Below, piece after piece: positions 35,589 to 45,989 of a stretch of 64,000 bases of DNA; position 1 is the first letter of the stretch, and the number at the start of each line of letters is the position of its first letter. The stretch is from Parashewanella sp965200795. Its GTDB lineage: Bacteria; Pseudomonadota; Gammaproteobacteria; Enterobacterales; Shewanellaceae. Made by a program: the position numbers and the translations under genes. Under the pieces are notes generated by a model. The model was not told the origin of the DNA. It did no database searches and was given only the letters and a program-made list of their open reading frames with translations. The stretch lies in assembly GCA_965200795.1 (NCBI GenBank), contig CBDAVB010000013.1, positions 62,001-126,000 of the forward strand. Direction: 5' to 3'.

Positions 35589-37415
35589 GTAACTACTCAA
35601 TAAGTTGTGGTAAGTACCCAGTCAAATGTAATCGAATATTTTTCTTTCTGAAACGCCAGTCAAGAGCGACTTCTTCAGATGAAAGCAATTGACTAGGTAC
35701 TTAAGTCATCAAACTGTAAGATTTTGTAACGATCGTGCGATCAACTTGACTGCTTATTTTAAGGCTTCATACTCTCATCAAATTTAATTATACCACTTGA
35801 TTTTGAAGCTAAAAATTCCTGATTTATCTGATTCAGCTTGCCCTGAATGTCGTCCAGTCGTTGAAGAACTACAGCAAACTATTGTAGAGCTGTCTGAGCG
35901 TGTTCAAATTTTAGAAGATGAAATCAAAGAGCTTAAGAATCAGAAAAAGAAACCCAAGTTCAAACCCAGCGGTATGGATGATAATACTGACCCTGACAAC
36001 GATGAAAACGGTTCGAACAAAGGGAAGTCTGGCAAGCGAAAAGGAAAGCGCGGTAAAACCTCGAACCTGCGCATCCATAATGAAAAAGTCATAGAGCCGG
36101 AAGGTCACATTCCATCAAACGCTCAATTCATCGGCTATAAAACTTTTGTTGTTCAAGACATCGAAATTAACAACATCAATACTTGTTACAAGATGGCCCG
36201 CTACCGTCTCGCTGACGGCAAGATAGTATCAGGCCAACTCCCGGCAGAGCTCAAAGGCTCGCACTTTGGTACAACATTAAGAACTTATGTGCTGTATCAG
36301 CACCATCATTGTCAAGTGACTCAGTCGCTACTGCTCGAACAACTCAGAGAGTGGGGCGTCGATATTTCAGCAGGCCAACTCAATCGTTTGTTATCAGAAA
36401 AATATGATGACTTTCATCACGAGAAGGATGACTTATTGACTAAAGGGCTAAGCGGTACAGGTTACATTACGACCGATGATACAGGTGGACGTCATCAAGG
36501 CAAAAATGGGTTTGTCACTCATATCGGTAATGAGCTGTTTGCTTGGTTTCAAAGTTCAAAAAGCAAAAGCAGAGTAAATTTCTTGTCATTGCTGTGTGCG
36601 GATCAACTCGGGTATCGCATTAATACTGCGGCGCTGAATTATATGAAGCAACAAAGGTTACCCATGGCACAACGGGAAAGTCTTGCTAATCACCCATGTC
36701 AATTTTTTAATAATGAAGCACAATGGCTGGAGCATTTACAGCAGCTCGGATTTACCAGCGAACGTCATATTCGATGTGCGACCGAAGGGGCATTATTTGC
36801 TCAAGCCGTTGAAGTGCAACCTATCGAATCATTGGTGGTTGTCAGTGATGGCGCGGGACAATTTAAGGTACTCATTCACGCTCTGTGCTGGGTTCATGCT
36901 GAAAGGCTCATCCACAATCTTACTCCACTTTGCCCAGAACACCGTAGTGATATCAAAAAAGTGAGAGATGAGATTTGGGATTTTTACCGTGAGCTTAAAC
37001 GTTATAAAGTTCAGCCTTGTATCAAGAAAGCAGAACAACTCTCTCAAAGGTTTGATGATATTTTTACGCAAAAGACCAGTTATCAAACCTTGAATCAACA
37101 GCTAAAGCGACTGCACAAACATAAGTCGTCGCTACTTCGAGTACTGGAACGACCTGAAATTCCGATACATACCAACGGCAGTGAAAACGATTTGCGAGAA
37201 CATGTCAAAAGGCGAAAAGTCAGTGGTGGAACAAGAAGTGATTTAGGACGCCGATGCCGAGACACCTTTTCGAGTTTGCGCAAAACCTGCCAAAAACAAA
37301 ACGTGTCATTTTGGGCGTTTTTAAATGACAGGCTTTCTCTTAAAAATACCATCCCTTTACTGGGAGACTTGGTGCTGCAAGGGTCTCGAACTACCACAAC
37401 TTATTGAGTAGTTAC
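35589..37415 (+). mobile_element. IS66-type (single-ORF) element nested in IS5
   Basis: The 1827-bp element has perfect terminal repeats starting GTAACTACTCAATAAGTTGT and an 8-bp duplication ATGAAAAA (35581-35588, 37416-37423) inside the left end of IS5. The 200-base leader before the ORF is non-coding. Confidence 0.92.
35797..37407 (+). CDS. IS66-family (ISBst12-like) transposase
   Basis: The 536-residue product starts with TTG. A coiled-coil N-terminus (about residues 20-50) and a Lys-rich linker with G-K-R-K-G-K-R-G-K lead into the IS66 catalytic core. There T-D-D-T-G-G-R-H and V-V-V-S-D-G-A-G-Q-F carry the Asp residues and N-G-S-E-N-D-L-R the Glu, followed by R-K-V-S-G-G-T-R-S. No tnpA/tnpB genes accompany it, as in ISBst12-type members. 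Intact. Confidence 0.88.
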   Translation: MILKLKIPDLSDSACPECRPVVEELQQTIVELSERVQILEDEIKELKNQKKKPKFKPSGMDDNTDPDNDENGSNKGKSGKRKGKRGKTSNLRIHNEKVIEPEGHIPSNAQFIGYKTFVVQDIEINNINTCYKMARYRLADGKIVSGQLPAELKGSHFGTTLRTYVLYQHHHCQVTQSLLLEQLREWGVDISAGQLNRLLSEKYDDFHHEKDDLLTKGLSGTGYITTDDTGGRHQGKNGFVTHIGNELFAWFQSSKSKSRVNFLSLLCADQLGYRINTAALNYMKQQRLPMAQRESLANHPCQFFNNEAQWLEHLQQLGFTSERHIRCATEGALFAQAVEVQPIESLVVVSDGAGQFKVLIHALCWVHAERLIHNLTPLCPEHRSDIKKVRDEIWDFYRELKRYKVQPCIKKAEQLSQRFDDIFTQKTSYQTLNQQLKRLHKHKSSLLRVLERPEIPIHTNGSENDLREHVKRRKVSGGTRSDLGRRCRDTFSSLRKTCQKQNVSFWAFLNDRLSLKNTIPLLGDLVLQGSRTTTTY

Positions 37416-37528
37416 ATGAAAAACATATAACATTCTGATCGCTAATAAAATATAGCTATTTGATACATTCAATTTCGACCAGAAATGATATAGTGAACCT
37501 ACGGTTTCTGGTCGTTTTGGTGCTAAAA

Positions 37529-38865
37529 GTGCTCAAAGAAAGTCCGTCAAATTTACCTCACGACAGTCTGTTTGATATCACAGAACAGCTTCTGCAAACT
37601 CACCCTTTACTCATTTTAGCTAATGCCTTTGATTGGCGAGCGTTGGAAGAAGAGTTCAAGCCGTTATACAAAAAATCAGGCCGTAAAGCGAAGCCAATTC
37701 GGTTGATGTGCGGTTTGCTAATACTCAAGCAGCTCTACAAACTCAGCGATGAAGCCTTGGTCGATGAGTGGCTGATGAACGTGTATTTTCAAGTGTTTTG
37801 TGGTGAGACAGAGTTTCAAACAGCACGCCCTTGTGATGCCAGTGAACTCAGTGTTTTTCGTAAGCGCATCGGTGAAAAAGGCTGTGAAAAAATCTTTGCA
37901 TTATCTGTGGCTTTACACGGTGACAAAGCTGAAGATGACACCGTGTACGTTGATACAACCGTCCAAGAAAAAGCCATTACTTATCCGACAGATAGCAAAC
38001 TTGCCATCAAGGTGGTTAACCGACTCAATAAACTAGCCAAAGTATTTGGGATCAAGCAAAGACGTACTTATGTCAAAGAAGTCAAACAGCTACGCATTGC
38101 CTGCCGAAGCTTTAGACATGCAAAAAATCGAAGCAAAGCAAGAAGAGCGTTAAAAAGGTTACGTGTTATCGCAGGTAAGCTTTTAAGGGAGCTACAACGC
38201 AAACTTCAACAAGATGTCCTTGATTTACAAAAAGAGAATTTTTCCAATTATGAAAAAGCTATTACACAGCAACGTAAAGACAAGAACAAGATTTACAGCC
38301 TTCATGAACCCGATGTTTACTGCGTAGGGAAAGGCAAAGACCATAAGCCATACGAGTATGGTAAAAAGGCTTCTGTCGTGCTCACAGAGCAGAGTCAATT
38401 AATCATTGGTGTAACCAGTCATGACAAACATGAACACGACTCAAAATTGCTTAGACCTGCACTTGACCATGCCCATAAACACCGAAAGAGTAAAATCACT
38501 ACAGCCGTTGTAGATAAAGGCTATAAAGGGTGTATGCAGTATGTTGACCAAGAAGTTGTTATCCCTAGTCGGCCATTAAAACGGGACTCGCAAGCAAAGA
38601 GAAAACGCAAAAGTGAACTCTGTAAAAAACGGGCGACAATTGAACCAGTAATCTCGGGCATTTGAAGAGTGATTTTAGGCTGTGTAAGAACTGGTTAAAG
38701 GGCAGTGCTGGCGACTCAGTAAACCTTCTAACGGCTGCGTGTGCCTGGAACCTGAGAAAGTGGTTAGCCATTTTCTTTTTGCTCGAAAAAGATGGTGAGT
38801 TTTGGCTATTTTGTAGTGAAATTGATGCGAAATATAAGAAATGTTGCTTTTGGGTACGGCTCTGA
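37529..38865 (+). pseudogene. IS5-family transposase, frameshifted (copy 1)
   Basis: DUF772-type N-terminal domain (M-C-G-L-L-I-L-K-Q-L-Y) and DDE domain (T-V-Y-V-D-T-T-V-Q-E). A two-base insertion at about 38652 (ATCTCGGGC where copy 2 reads ATCGGGC) ends the frame at 38665. The last 66 codons or so continue in another frame to 38865. Otherwise nearly identical to copy 2. Confidence 0.85.
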
Positions 38866-38929
38866 ATTTTGCGTAAATCAGATGCCGTACATTTTAAATC
38901 TTGAAGTTATGTTTTTCAGTACCTACTAC

Positions 38930-41734
38930 TTATGAGAGCGGAAGTTTACTCAGCAACCTCTGATACCAGAAAGATGCAAACAGAATAAAACCGCCGACAC
39001 CGACAAACAGCAGCACCTTTTCCCCCTGCGTCGAAGTTACGGCATCAACAAAGGCAATTTTTAATACCCCGGTGAAAATCAGCAAAAAAGCATAGCGGAC
39101 GGCGGCAAGATTAGGTTTAGTCAGTAATAAAATACCAATCGCATGCGCCGCTAAAGCGGGACCGGTGAGTATTGATAACTCAACACCTGAAAGCCAGGCC
39201 GTATAACTGGCGGCGGCTAACGTATGTAAAAACAGGTCATGATGCGGTTTAAAGTACTTTGACAGCCGGGACTTGTGATAAGAATTTACTCTGTGACGAA
39301 CTAAGCAAGCCGAAGCGAAATATAACGGAATAACCGCAAAGTGTATTTGATCAAGCGCGAGTCCCCAGGATAAAACCAGGATCATCAGTGACATCAGCGT
39401 GATCAGCCGCTCATTCTGCCAAAGCGGTTTGGCATGGCGCGCGAATACAAAGCAGGACAACCAGTAAAGCGCGGCAATATGAAAAGCCATTTCACTAACC
39501 GCGAACACTTTCACCGCAAATATCGGAACGGCGAACCCGAAACTTATCAATGCCGTGGTAAACAGAAACTCAGCGTCCTGCCTGAGATTATGTTTAACCG
39601 CAAGCTGATAGCCGGCGACAAACATGACGGCGAAACCGCAAAATCCGGTTATCACAGCGACCTTTGAAGCGAAAATACCCGACACGATCCACACTAACGC
39701 AGCAAGCGCTGATAACAATTTCGCTTCGAACCGCAAAAAATTATGCTTTATATAAGCTGCCGGCAGACTTGCCAGTAGCGGCGATAGCCACAGCAGCATA
39801 ATGACATCATTATTCAGCCACCTGTTAAATGAAGAAATCCAGCAAACCGGGATCAGAGCGTAAAATACGACACGTGCCTTTTCAGCCCAACATTTGAGTT
39901 TATTGTCAGGAGCGAAACGACGATAAAATTCAGACCACAGCCATAACTGCGCAAAAGAGGTGATTGTCGCCAGTTTGGCAAAATCCGGCAGATCGGTGAA
40001 GCGATAACCGGCCGCCGCATCAGCGGCCGAAATGATCACCGTCAGCGGAAGTACCGCCAATAACAAAGCGGCAATATCGATGGCAGGCTGTTTCGTTTGC
40101 CGCGCTCTGAATAATAAAGCCGTTTGAACCGCGATGACGGTTGCGGCAAACCAGTTTCCCAACACTAAAAAGCCGGCGCCAATCACCACGGCCGAGATGA
40201 GAACCGCCTCGACAACCGTAATCACAGGCAGTACGCGCGTTTCGGTTACGGCATTGGCATAGGTATATCCCTTATTAACGGCAAAACACCAGAGCCTGAG
40301 ACTCAGCACAATCGACAAAACGATGCCCCATCCGTCAAATCGAGTTAACGCCGGCGCGGGAAAATAAGGCGCGACGGCGAAAATTGAAAACAACAGGCCG
40401 ATCACCAGCAATCCCTGCCCCTGATAAAGAGCGCTCCCGGAATCGAGTCGTTTTGAAAGCAGCACCAGTAATGCCCCCTCGAAACCCCAGGCTATGCCCC
40501 AAGCCTTAACGTTTAAAGCGGCGATGATCGCCAGTGCCAGCCACATACCCGCCAGCAGCAACTGAGCCGGATCCGGTTTCATTTTCCGCCTTACGGCGTA
40601 CAGATAAACCAAAGCGGAAAAAGCGGCATTAATCAGCATGCAAGCGAGTAACGTTTGTGAATCAATGCCTTCGACTTGCAGCATCAGCGCGATATGCGCG
40701 CCGGCGGCCGCGATCAACAGTTTAAGGTCGCGGCCGGAACACTGACCGGCAAAGACATTGAGTAAGTAATAACACAAGAATATCAGGTAACTCAGGTTTA
40801 TTACCCGCAGAGATACAGAGCCGCGGACTATGCTCCACTCAATGGCCAAAACCACGAAACCCAGCGCTAAAGGCCCTAACCAGAAAAATGACCGTTTACG
40901 GGTAAACCAAAAACCGCTGCATACGGCGAGCAAGAGTGACATAAGATAAGTATCACTCAGTAACACGGACACCGGAGAAATGACCGGCATAACCGCGATG
41001 CCGGTGATACCTGTGGTGACTAAGATTCTGGTGTCAAAACGCCAGGCGAGAGTGTGGGAAACAGCGGTAACGATAACATACCCGAGTAACGTGTAGGGCG
41101 GCGATAAAATTTCATAGACATTACCGACAAAGTGAACCGTGCTGTACCCCAGTAAAATCCCCAGCGCTGCTATCGCCGTGGCGAATTCTGAAAACGATGT
41201 TTTACGTTTTATGAAGCCGCCGACACCAACGACAGCAACCGACGACAACCCCATCAGCATCGACTTTTGCGACGCTTGTATGGACTCGATGACAAACTGC
41301 ATCCAATAACCAAAACCGGCTAATACCAAGGCGATACCGATTACGGTCAAAATAAATACCGGCAGCAGCCCGCGCGCTTTATAGGATTTGACGAACTCTG
41401 TGACAGGTCTGAGCCAGTCATGAAAGCAACTGATGATGAATAACAGAATTTTAACGGTTTGCTCAAACAAACCGGGAGGGGCGGATATCTCAGACGCGTG
41501 AAAATCAGCGGTTGAGGCATCTGATTTAGCGGATAACGCCGTAACCGGCTGAAGCCTGGTTTCAGATCCGGGTGTCAGCCGTGTTTTTAAGCCGCCGTCA
41601 TAAGACGGTTTATCAGATATAGTCCGCTGCTGTCGCACCTTTTCGATTCTGAGCTTCAGATCAGCTAACTTGCGTCCGAACTCGGCTTCAAGGGCAAGCA
41701 GCTCCAGGCGCAGCTCTTCCGTATCCCTGTTCAT
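38930..41734 (-). CDS. DUF2339 polytopic membrane protein
   Basis: The 934-residue product begins with a short coiled coil (E-E-L-R-L-E-L-L-A-L-E-A-E-F) and an 80-residue polar linker. About 25 or more hydrophobic helices then follow to the C-terminus, the typical DUF2339 layout. I start it at ATG 41734 because AAGGA is 9 bases upstream and the coiled coil begins there. The function of the family is not known; members are predicted inner-membrane proteins. It is on the same strand as csrD upstream, separated by a MITE. The IS5 insertion lies exactly at its stop codon but leaves the frame intact. Confidence 0.85.
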   Translation of the reverse strand: MNRDTEELRLELLALEAEFGRKLADLKLRIEKVRQQRTISDKPSYDGGLKTRLTPGSETRLQPVTALSAKSDASTADFHASEISAPPGLFEQTVKILLFIISCFHDWLRPVTEFVKSYKARGLLPVFILTVIGIALVLAGFGYWMQFVIESIQASQKSMLMGLSSVAVVGVGGFIKRKTSFSEFATAIAALGILLGYSTVHFVGNVYEILSPPYTLLGYVIVTAVSHTLAWRFDTRILVTTGITGIAVMPVISPVSVLLSDTYLMSLLLAVCSGFWFTRKRSFFWLGPLALGFVVLAIEWSIVRGSVSLRVINLSYLIFLCYYLLNVFAGQCSGRDLKLLIAAAGAHIALMLQVEGIDSQTLLACMLINAAFSALVYLYAVRRKMKPDPAQLLLAGMWLALAIIAALNVKAWGIAWGFEGALLVLLSKRLDSGSALYQGQGLLVIGLLFSIFAVAPYFPAPALTRFDGWGIVLSIVLSLRLWCFAVNKGYTYANAVTETRVLPVITVVEAVLISAVVIGAGFLVLGNWFAATVIAVQTALLFRARQTKQPAIDIAALLLAVLPLTVIISAADAAAGYRFTDLPDFAKLATITSFAQLWLWSEFYRRFAPDNKLKCWAEKARVVFYALIPVCWISSFNRWLNNDVIMLLWLSPLLASLPAAYIKHNFLRFEAKLLSALAALVWIVSGIFASKVAVITGFCGFAVMFVAGYQLAVKHNLRQDAEFLFTTALISFGFAVPIFAVKVFAVSEMAFHIAALYWLSCFVFARHAKPLWQNERLITLMSLMILVLSWGLALDQIHFAVIPLYFASACLVRHRVNSYHKSRLSKYFKPHHDLFLHTLAAASYTAWLSGVELSILTGPALAAHAIGILLLTKPNLAAVRYAFLLIFTGVLKIAFVDAVTSTQGEKVLLFVGVGGFILFASFWYQRLLSKLPLS

Positions 41735-41801
41735 TGATAGCATTCCTTTATCTTTCAACAAAGTTAAGCTACCAGAAAAAAGAGGCAATTAAAATTCTTA
41801 A

Positions 41802-41962
41802 GTAGCTGACGATAAGTTTCTTCAGAATTTTGGTGTTCAAATTTAGTACGATACAAGGCGAGACGCAGAGCGCATAGCCTTAGCTATGTAACCAGAGTCG
41901 CAACGCTGTAATGGGCTAAAGGCGGACATCAAAAAATGTTAGAAAACTCACGGTCAGCCACT
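41802..41962. repeat. MITE family B, full copy
   Basis: The 161-bp element has imperfect inverted ends (AGTAGCTGACGATAAGTTT and, inverted, AGTGGCTGACCGTGAGTTTT) flanked by TA. It abuts the csrD stop codon. The ends resemble those of MITE family A, so both may be mobilised by the same transposase. Confidence 0.65.
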
Positions 41963-43869
41963 TATAACTGTGCGAGCTCATTAAAATAAGGGCCTTGCCC
42001 GCCGGTTACGCCTAATACTTTTAAAGTCTGCCATTCTTCAAAGCTGGTGACGCCCTCCGCCTGTATTTGGATGTCGGTTTTGTATAACGCGCCGATCAGG
42101 CTGCGGACAAACAACTGATTTTCCGGCCTTAAATGAATCTGACGAATGATGGAAGGATGAAGCTTAATGAAATCAACCTGTAACTCTTTTAAATACTGGC
42201 TGCCCACGACCTGCTGACCGACAAAATCGATACTGATTTTCGCGCCCATTTTTTGGATCATATTAAAGGTCGGCTTTAACTGTTTGATGTGTTTAAAAGC
42301 CGCGGATTCGTTAACTTCAAAAATTAAATTGCCGATATGATTTCTGTGCTCAAGTAAGCTGGTTTTCAGCCAGCCGGTAAATGATTCACTAAGCAACGAG
42401 TCCAGACTTAAGTTGACGCAATAATTCTGTCGCTGGTATTTTCTCTGTTTTAAGTATTTACTGAACAAAACATCAATCAGTAAACGCTCGATTCGCGGCA
42501 TCAGCCCGCACTTTATCGCCATCGGCATGTACTGTGTGGCACGAATGTAACTGTCTTTCTTTTCTCTTAACCGGGCGAAAACTTCTTGATGAAGCACCTT
42601 GCCCTCATAATCTACCGTCGGAATCGCATAATGAACAAAGCGTTTTTTCTCAATGGCGTTTTCAAGTAATGCCCGCCACCTGACCGATCCCTTAGCGAAC
42701 TCTAGATCGACACTGCCTTTATCATACATAAACCAGCTGTTGTGACCTTGATACTGAGCCGCCCGAAGTGCCATCTCGGCGTCCTCAAGTAATTGCGAAG
42801 GCTTATCCTGTACACTGAAGTAAGCCCCGCCTATATGATAAAAGTCCTCGTATCTTAAACCTTCCGGCATAGGGATCCGCTGGCAGATACTCAGTATCTT
42901 CGCCGCGATATTGTCCGCTTCAGTAAGTGAGATTTGCGGAATCACTATCGCAAACTGATTAAATTCACGGCGGGCGATAAAGCTGTTTACCTGATTCTTA
43001 AGAGCCACATCAATAGCGGTCACGCAAGCGGTCAAAAACTCGTTAACGGTCTGCTCACAACAGTCTTGCGGCAGCTCATCCAGCGCTTCCATTTCCAGTA
43101 AATAGATAACGCCGTGAGACAGCATGCCGTAGTCATTTGATAAGGCCGCGATACGATTTTTTAAATACAGACGGTTGCCTATTCCGGTGTCGGCATCCAA
43201 GAAGGTATTAGAACGAATAAATTTATCGAACCGGGAACGCTCCTTATGAGCATCCTTAAGTTCCTCTAAAAGCTGTGTCAGCGCCCGGTTAATGATCCTC
43301 GGCTGTCCGTTTCCGACCGTCCTCAGTGCTCGTTCATGTTCGCCGTTCAGCACCATCTGCCCTCTGGCGACGAGTTCTTCAACCCCGGAAAGTTGGTTTC
43401 CCAGCCAGTTAAAGCCGTAACGGACATACAAGCCGATCAAACTCAGAATAATGAGAATAACGGCAACCTCAAAGCCATCGACCCGATGCAAAATGTAAGG
43501 TGATTCAAGAGTTACGCGCATCACCATCTTATGCTCAGGGTCGAACGACTGCTGATACTCAGTCACAAACTCAGTGTCGATATTGCCGTGGTATTTAAAC
43601 AGGGATTGACCGTCTTGAGTCAGCTCAAATCTGACGGTGTTATAGGTCATCAGCACGGGAGGTAACCATTCCTCAAGATCCCAGGTGATATATTGGTGAT
43701 GATGCTGGAGAATGATATTCTGCAGCTCAACCACTTGTTGCCGCTGAATCCGGTTAGTAAGGTGAAAAAAGCTGATTAACGCCGCTAATAAAAATACACA
43801 GGCCACGCCAATCAAAGAGCCGAGCCAAAAGCCCGCTAATCGTTTTGTGAGCATCCGTGTAAGTTTCAT
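41962..43869 (-). CDS. csrD: CsrD/MshH-type degenerate GGDEF-EAL protein
   Basis: CsrD directs RNase E to the CsrB/C small RNAs and so raises free CsrA. The 636-residue protein has two membrane helices (about residues 12-37 and 133-150) around a periplasmic loop, then a GGDEF domain whose active site reads A-R-R-E-F-N-Q-F. The EAL domain begins Q-E-V-F-A-R-L. Both are degenerate, as in E. coli CsrD, so no cyclic-di-GMP turnover is expected. Shared marks with E. coli are V-R-W-R-A-L-L-E and the closing G-V-T-G-G-Q-G. In Vibrio and Shewanella the gene (mshH) heads the MSHA cluster; here mshI is 41 kb downstream. Confidence 0.88.
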   Translation of the reverse strand: MKLTRMLTKRLAGFWLGSLIGVACVFLLAALISFFHLTNRIQRQQVVELQNIILQHHHQYITWDLEEWLPPVLMTYNTVRFELTQDGQSLFKYHGNIDTEFVTEYQQSFDPEHKMVMRVTLESPYILHRVDGFEVAVILIILSLIGLYVRYGFNWLGNQLSGVEELVARGQMVLNGEHERALRTVGNGQPRIINRALTQLLEELKDAHKERSRFDKFIRSNTFLDADTGIGNRLYLKNRIAALSNDYGMLSHGVIYLLEMEALDELPQDCCEQTVNEFLTACVTAIDVALKNQVNSFIARREFNQFAIVIPQISLTEADNIAAKILSICQRIPMPEGLRYEDFYHIGGAYFSVQDKPSQLLEDAEMALRAAQYQGHNSWFMYDKGSVDLEFAKGSVRWRALLENAIEKKRFVHYAIPTVDYEGKVLHQEVFARLREKKDSYIRATQYMPMAIKCGLMPRIERLLIDVLFSKYLKQRKYQRQNYCVNLSLDSLLSESFTGWLKTSLLEHRNHIGNLIFEVNESAAFKHIKQLKPTFNMIQKMGAKISIDFVGQQVVGSQYLKELQVDFIKLHPSIIRQIHLRPENQLFVRSLIGALYKTDIQIQAEGVTSFEEWQTLKVLGVTGGQGPYFNELAQL

Positions 43870-43978
43870 CAAAGCTTTCCGTTGTAAATCGTTATTACCG
43901 CTTACACCGGATTATTAGTGACCCCAAAATAAAACGCAACCTTTAGTTTGCCGGGCTAATATTCTAAAAGGGTACTTA

Positions 43979-44137
43979 AATACCCAACTATAAGTTTTTT
44001 CACTTTCCTGACACCCGTCTTAAGCACTCTGCAGCCTTACTCTTGCTTGAAAGACTGCCGGTATTACTGAGCAAGCGCGCCTTGTCGAGCACTTAACCTG
44101 AGCGCCAAAAATATCGAAAAACTTATAGTCGGGTACT
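43979..44137. repeat. MITE family A, copy 2
   Basis: Palindromic 159-bp element matching 6075-6232 along its length, TA-flanked, in the region upstream of csrD. A second short GGGTACTTAA lies just before it. Confidence 0.7.
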
Positions 44138-44218
44138 TAAGATGAGGAGCCTTAGGGTATCAGGAGGTTTGTCCTGTTCTAAAATTAACAAAGTTTAATC
44201 TCAAAAAAGCAGCTTATC

Positions 44219-44330
44219 TGTTGTTGCCTGCACTTATAAATCGTTTTGCTCGCATTTATCTGGTGCAACCTGCTCACAATAAATGATTTTATAAAAATAG
44301 TGCTGCTCAGATTAACTGATTCTCTACGTA
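44219..44330 (+). repeat. Orphan copy of the PPR-module left end
   Basis: It starts TGTTGTTGCCTGCACTTATA and continues with AATAAATGATTTTATAAAAA. This is the same terminal sequence as at 29569 and 59259 but diverged and without the PPR gene. The sequence between this and MITE A (44138-44218) shows nothing recognisable. Confidence 0.6.
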
Positions 44331-44468
44331 ACACTGACCACACTAGTGTAGTGCATCAAATTAATCTTTGATATTTAATGCCTTTCTTGCCCTCTCGACT
44401 TTTTCCGTAATCACATCGGCTGATTTTGTCCGGACAAAATGTTCACATCCGTCATTGCGCCTCTATAT

Positions 44469-45989
44469 AGTCGGTCATGAAAAACATCTAACATTCTGAT
44501 CGCTAATAAAATATAGCTATTTGATACATTCAATTTCGACCAGAAATGATATAGTTAACCTATGGTTTCTGGTCGTTTTGGGTGCTAAAAATGCTCAAAG
44601 AAAGCCCGTCAAATTTACCTCACGACAGTCTGTTTAATATCACAGACCAACTTCTGCAAACTCACCCTTTACTCATTTTAGCTAATGCCTTTGATTGGCG
44701 AGCGTTGGAAGAAGAGTTCAAGCCGTTATACAAAAAATCAGGCCGTAAAGCGAAGCCAATTAGGTTGATGTGCGGTTTGCTAATACTCAAGCAACTTTAC
44801 AAACTCAGCGATGAAGCCTTGGTCGATGAGTGGCTGATGAACGTGTATTTTCAAGTGTTTTGTGGTGAGACAGAGTTTCAAACAGCACGCCCTTGTGATG
44901 CCAGTGAACTCAGTGTTTTTCGTAAGCGCATCGGTGAAAAAGGCTGTGAAAAAATCTTTGCATTATCTGTGGCTTTACACGGTGACAAAGCTGAAGATGA
45001 CACCGTGTACGTTGATACAACCGTCCAAGAAAAAGCCATTACTTATCCGACAGATAGCAAGCTTGCCATCAAGGTGATTAACCGACTCAATAAACTTGCC
45101 AAAGTATTTGGGATCAAGCAAAGGCGTACTTATGTCAAAGAAGTCAAACAGCTACGCATTGACTGTCGAAGCTTTAGACATGCCAAAAATCGAAGCAAAG
45201 CCAGAAGAGCGTTAAAAAGGTTACGTGTTATCGCAGGTAAGCTTTTAAGGGAGCTACAACGCAAACTTCCACAAGATGTCCTTGATTTACAAAAAGAGAA
45301 TTTTTCCAATTATGAAAAAGCCATTACACAGCAACGTAAAGACAAGAACAAGATTTACAGCCTTCATGAACCCGATGTTTACTGCGTAGGGAAAGGCAAA
45401 GACCATAAGCCATACGAGTATGGTAAAAAGGCTTCTGTCGTGCTCACAGAGCAGAGTCAATTAATCATTGGTGTAACCCAGTCATGACGAGCATGAACAC
45501 GACTCAAAATTGCTTAAGACCTGCACTTGACCATGCCCATAAACACCGAAAGAGTAAAATCACTACAGCCGTTGTAGATAAAGGCTATAAAGGGTGTATG
45601 CAGTATGTTGACCAAGAAGTTGTTATCCCTAGCCGGCCATTAAAACGGGACTCGCAAGCAAAGAGAAAACGCAAAAGTGAACTCTGTAAAAAACGGGCGA
45701 CAATTGAACCAGTAATCGGGCATTTGAAGAGTGATTTTAGGCTGTGTAAGAACTGGTTAAAGGGCAGTGTTGGCGACTCAATAAACCTTCTAACGGCTGC
45801 GTGTGCCTGGAACCTGAGAAAGTGGTTAGCCATTTTCTTTTTGCTCGAAAAAGATGGTGAGTTTTGGCTATTTTGTAGTGAAATTGATGCGAAATATAAG
45901 AAATGTTGCTTTTGGGTACGGCTCTGAATTTTGCGTAAATCAGATGCCGTACATTTTAAATCTTGAAGTTATGTTTTTCAGTACCGACT
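44469..45989 (+). mobile_element. IS5-family element (copy 2)
   Basis: The 1521-bp element has ends AGTCGGTCATGAAAAACAT and (inverted) AGTCGGTACTGAAAAACAT with a 4-bp duplication ATAT. It is inserted in the IS630 relic. Confidence 0.9.
44591..45927 (+). pseudogene. IS5-family transposase, frameshifted (copy 2)
   Basis: ATG 44591. The frame is intact to about 45478, where one extra C (GTAACCCAGTC where copy 1 has GTAACCAGTC) shifts it. The rest reads on in a second frame to 45927. The lesion differs from that of copy 1, so a full-length enzyme can be reconstructed from the two. Confidence 0.85.

Larger units (their letters stand above)
35573..38927 (+). mobile_element. IS5-family element (copy 1) carrying a nested IS66-type element
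   Basis: The ends are AGTCGGTCATGAAAAA at the left and, inverted, AGTAGGTACTGAAAAACAT. The target duplication is ACTT (35569-35572 and 38928-38931). The right end abuts the stop codon of the DUF2339 gene (38930). Without the nested element it is about 1520 bp, like the copy at 44469-45989. Confidence 0.9.

Noticed and set aside
36829..37397. Minus-strand ORFs inside the IS66-type element
   Set aside because: They lie antisense to the conserved catalytic domain of the transposase.
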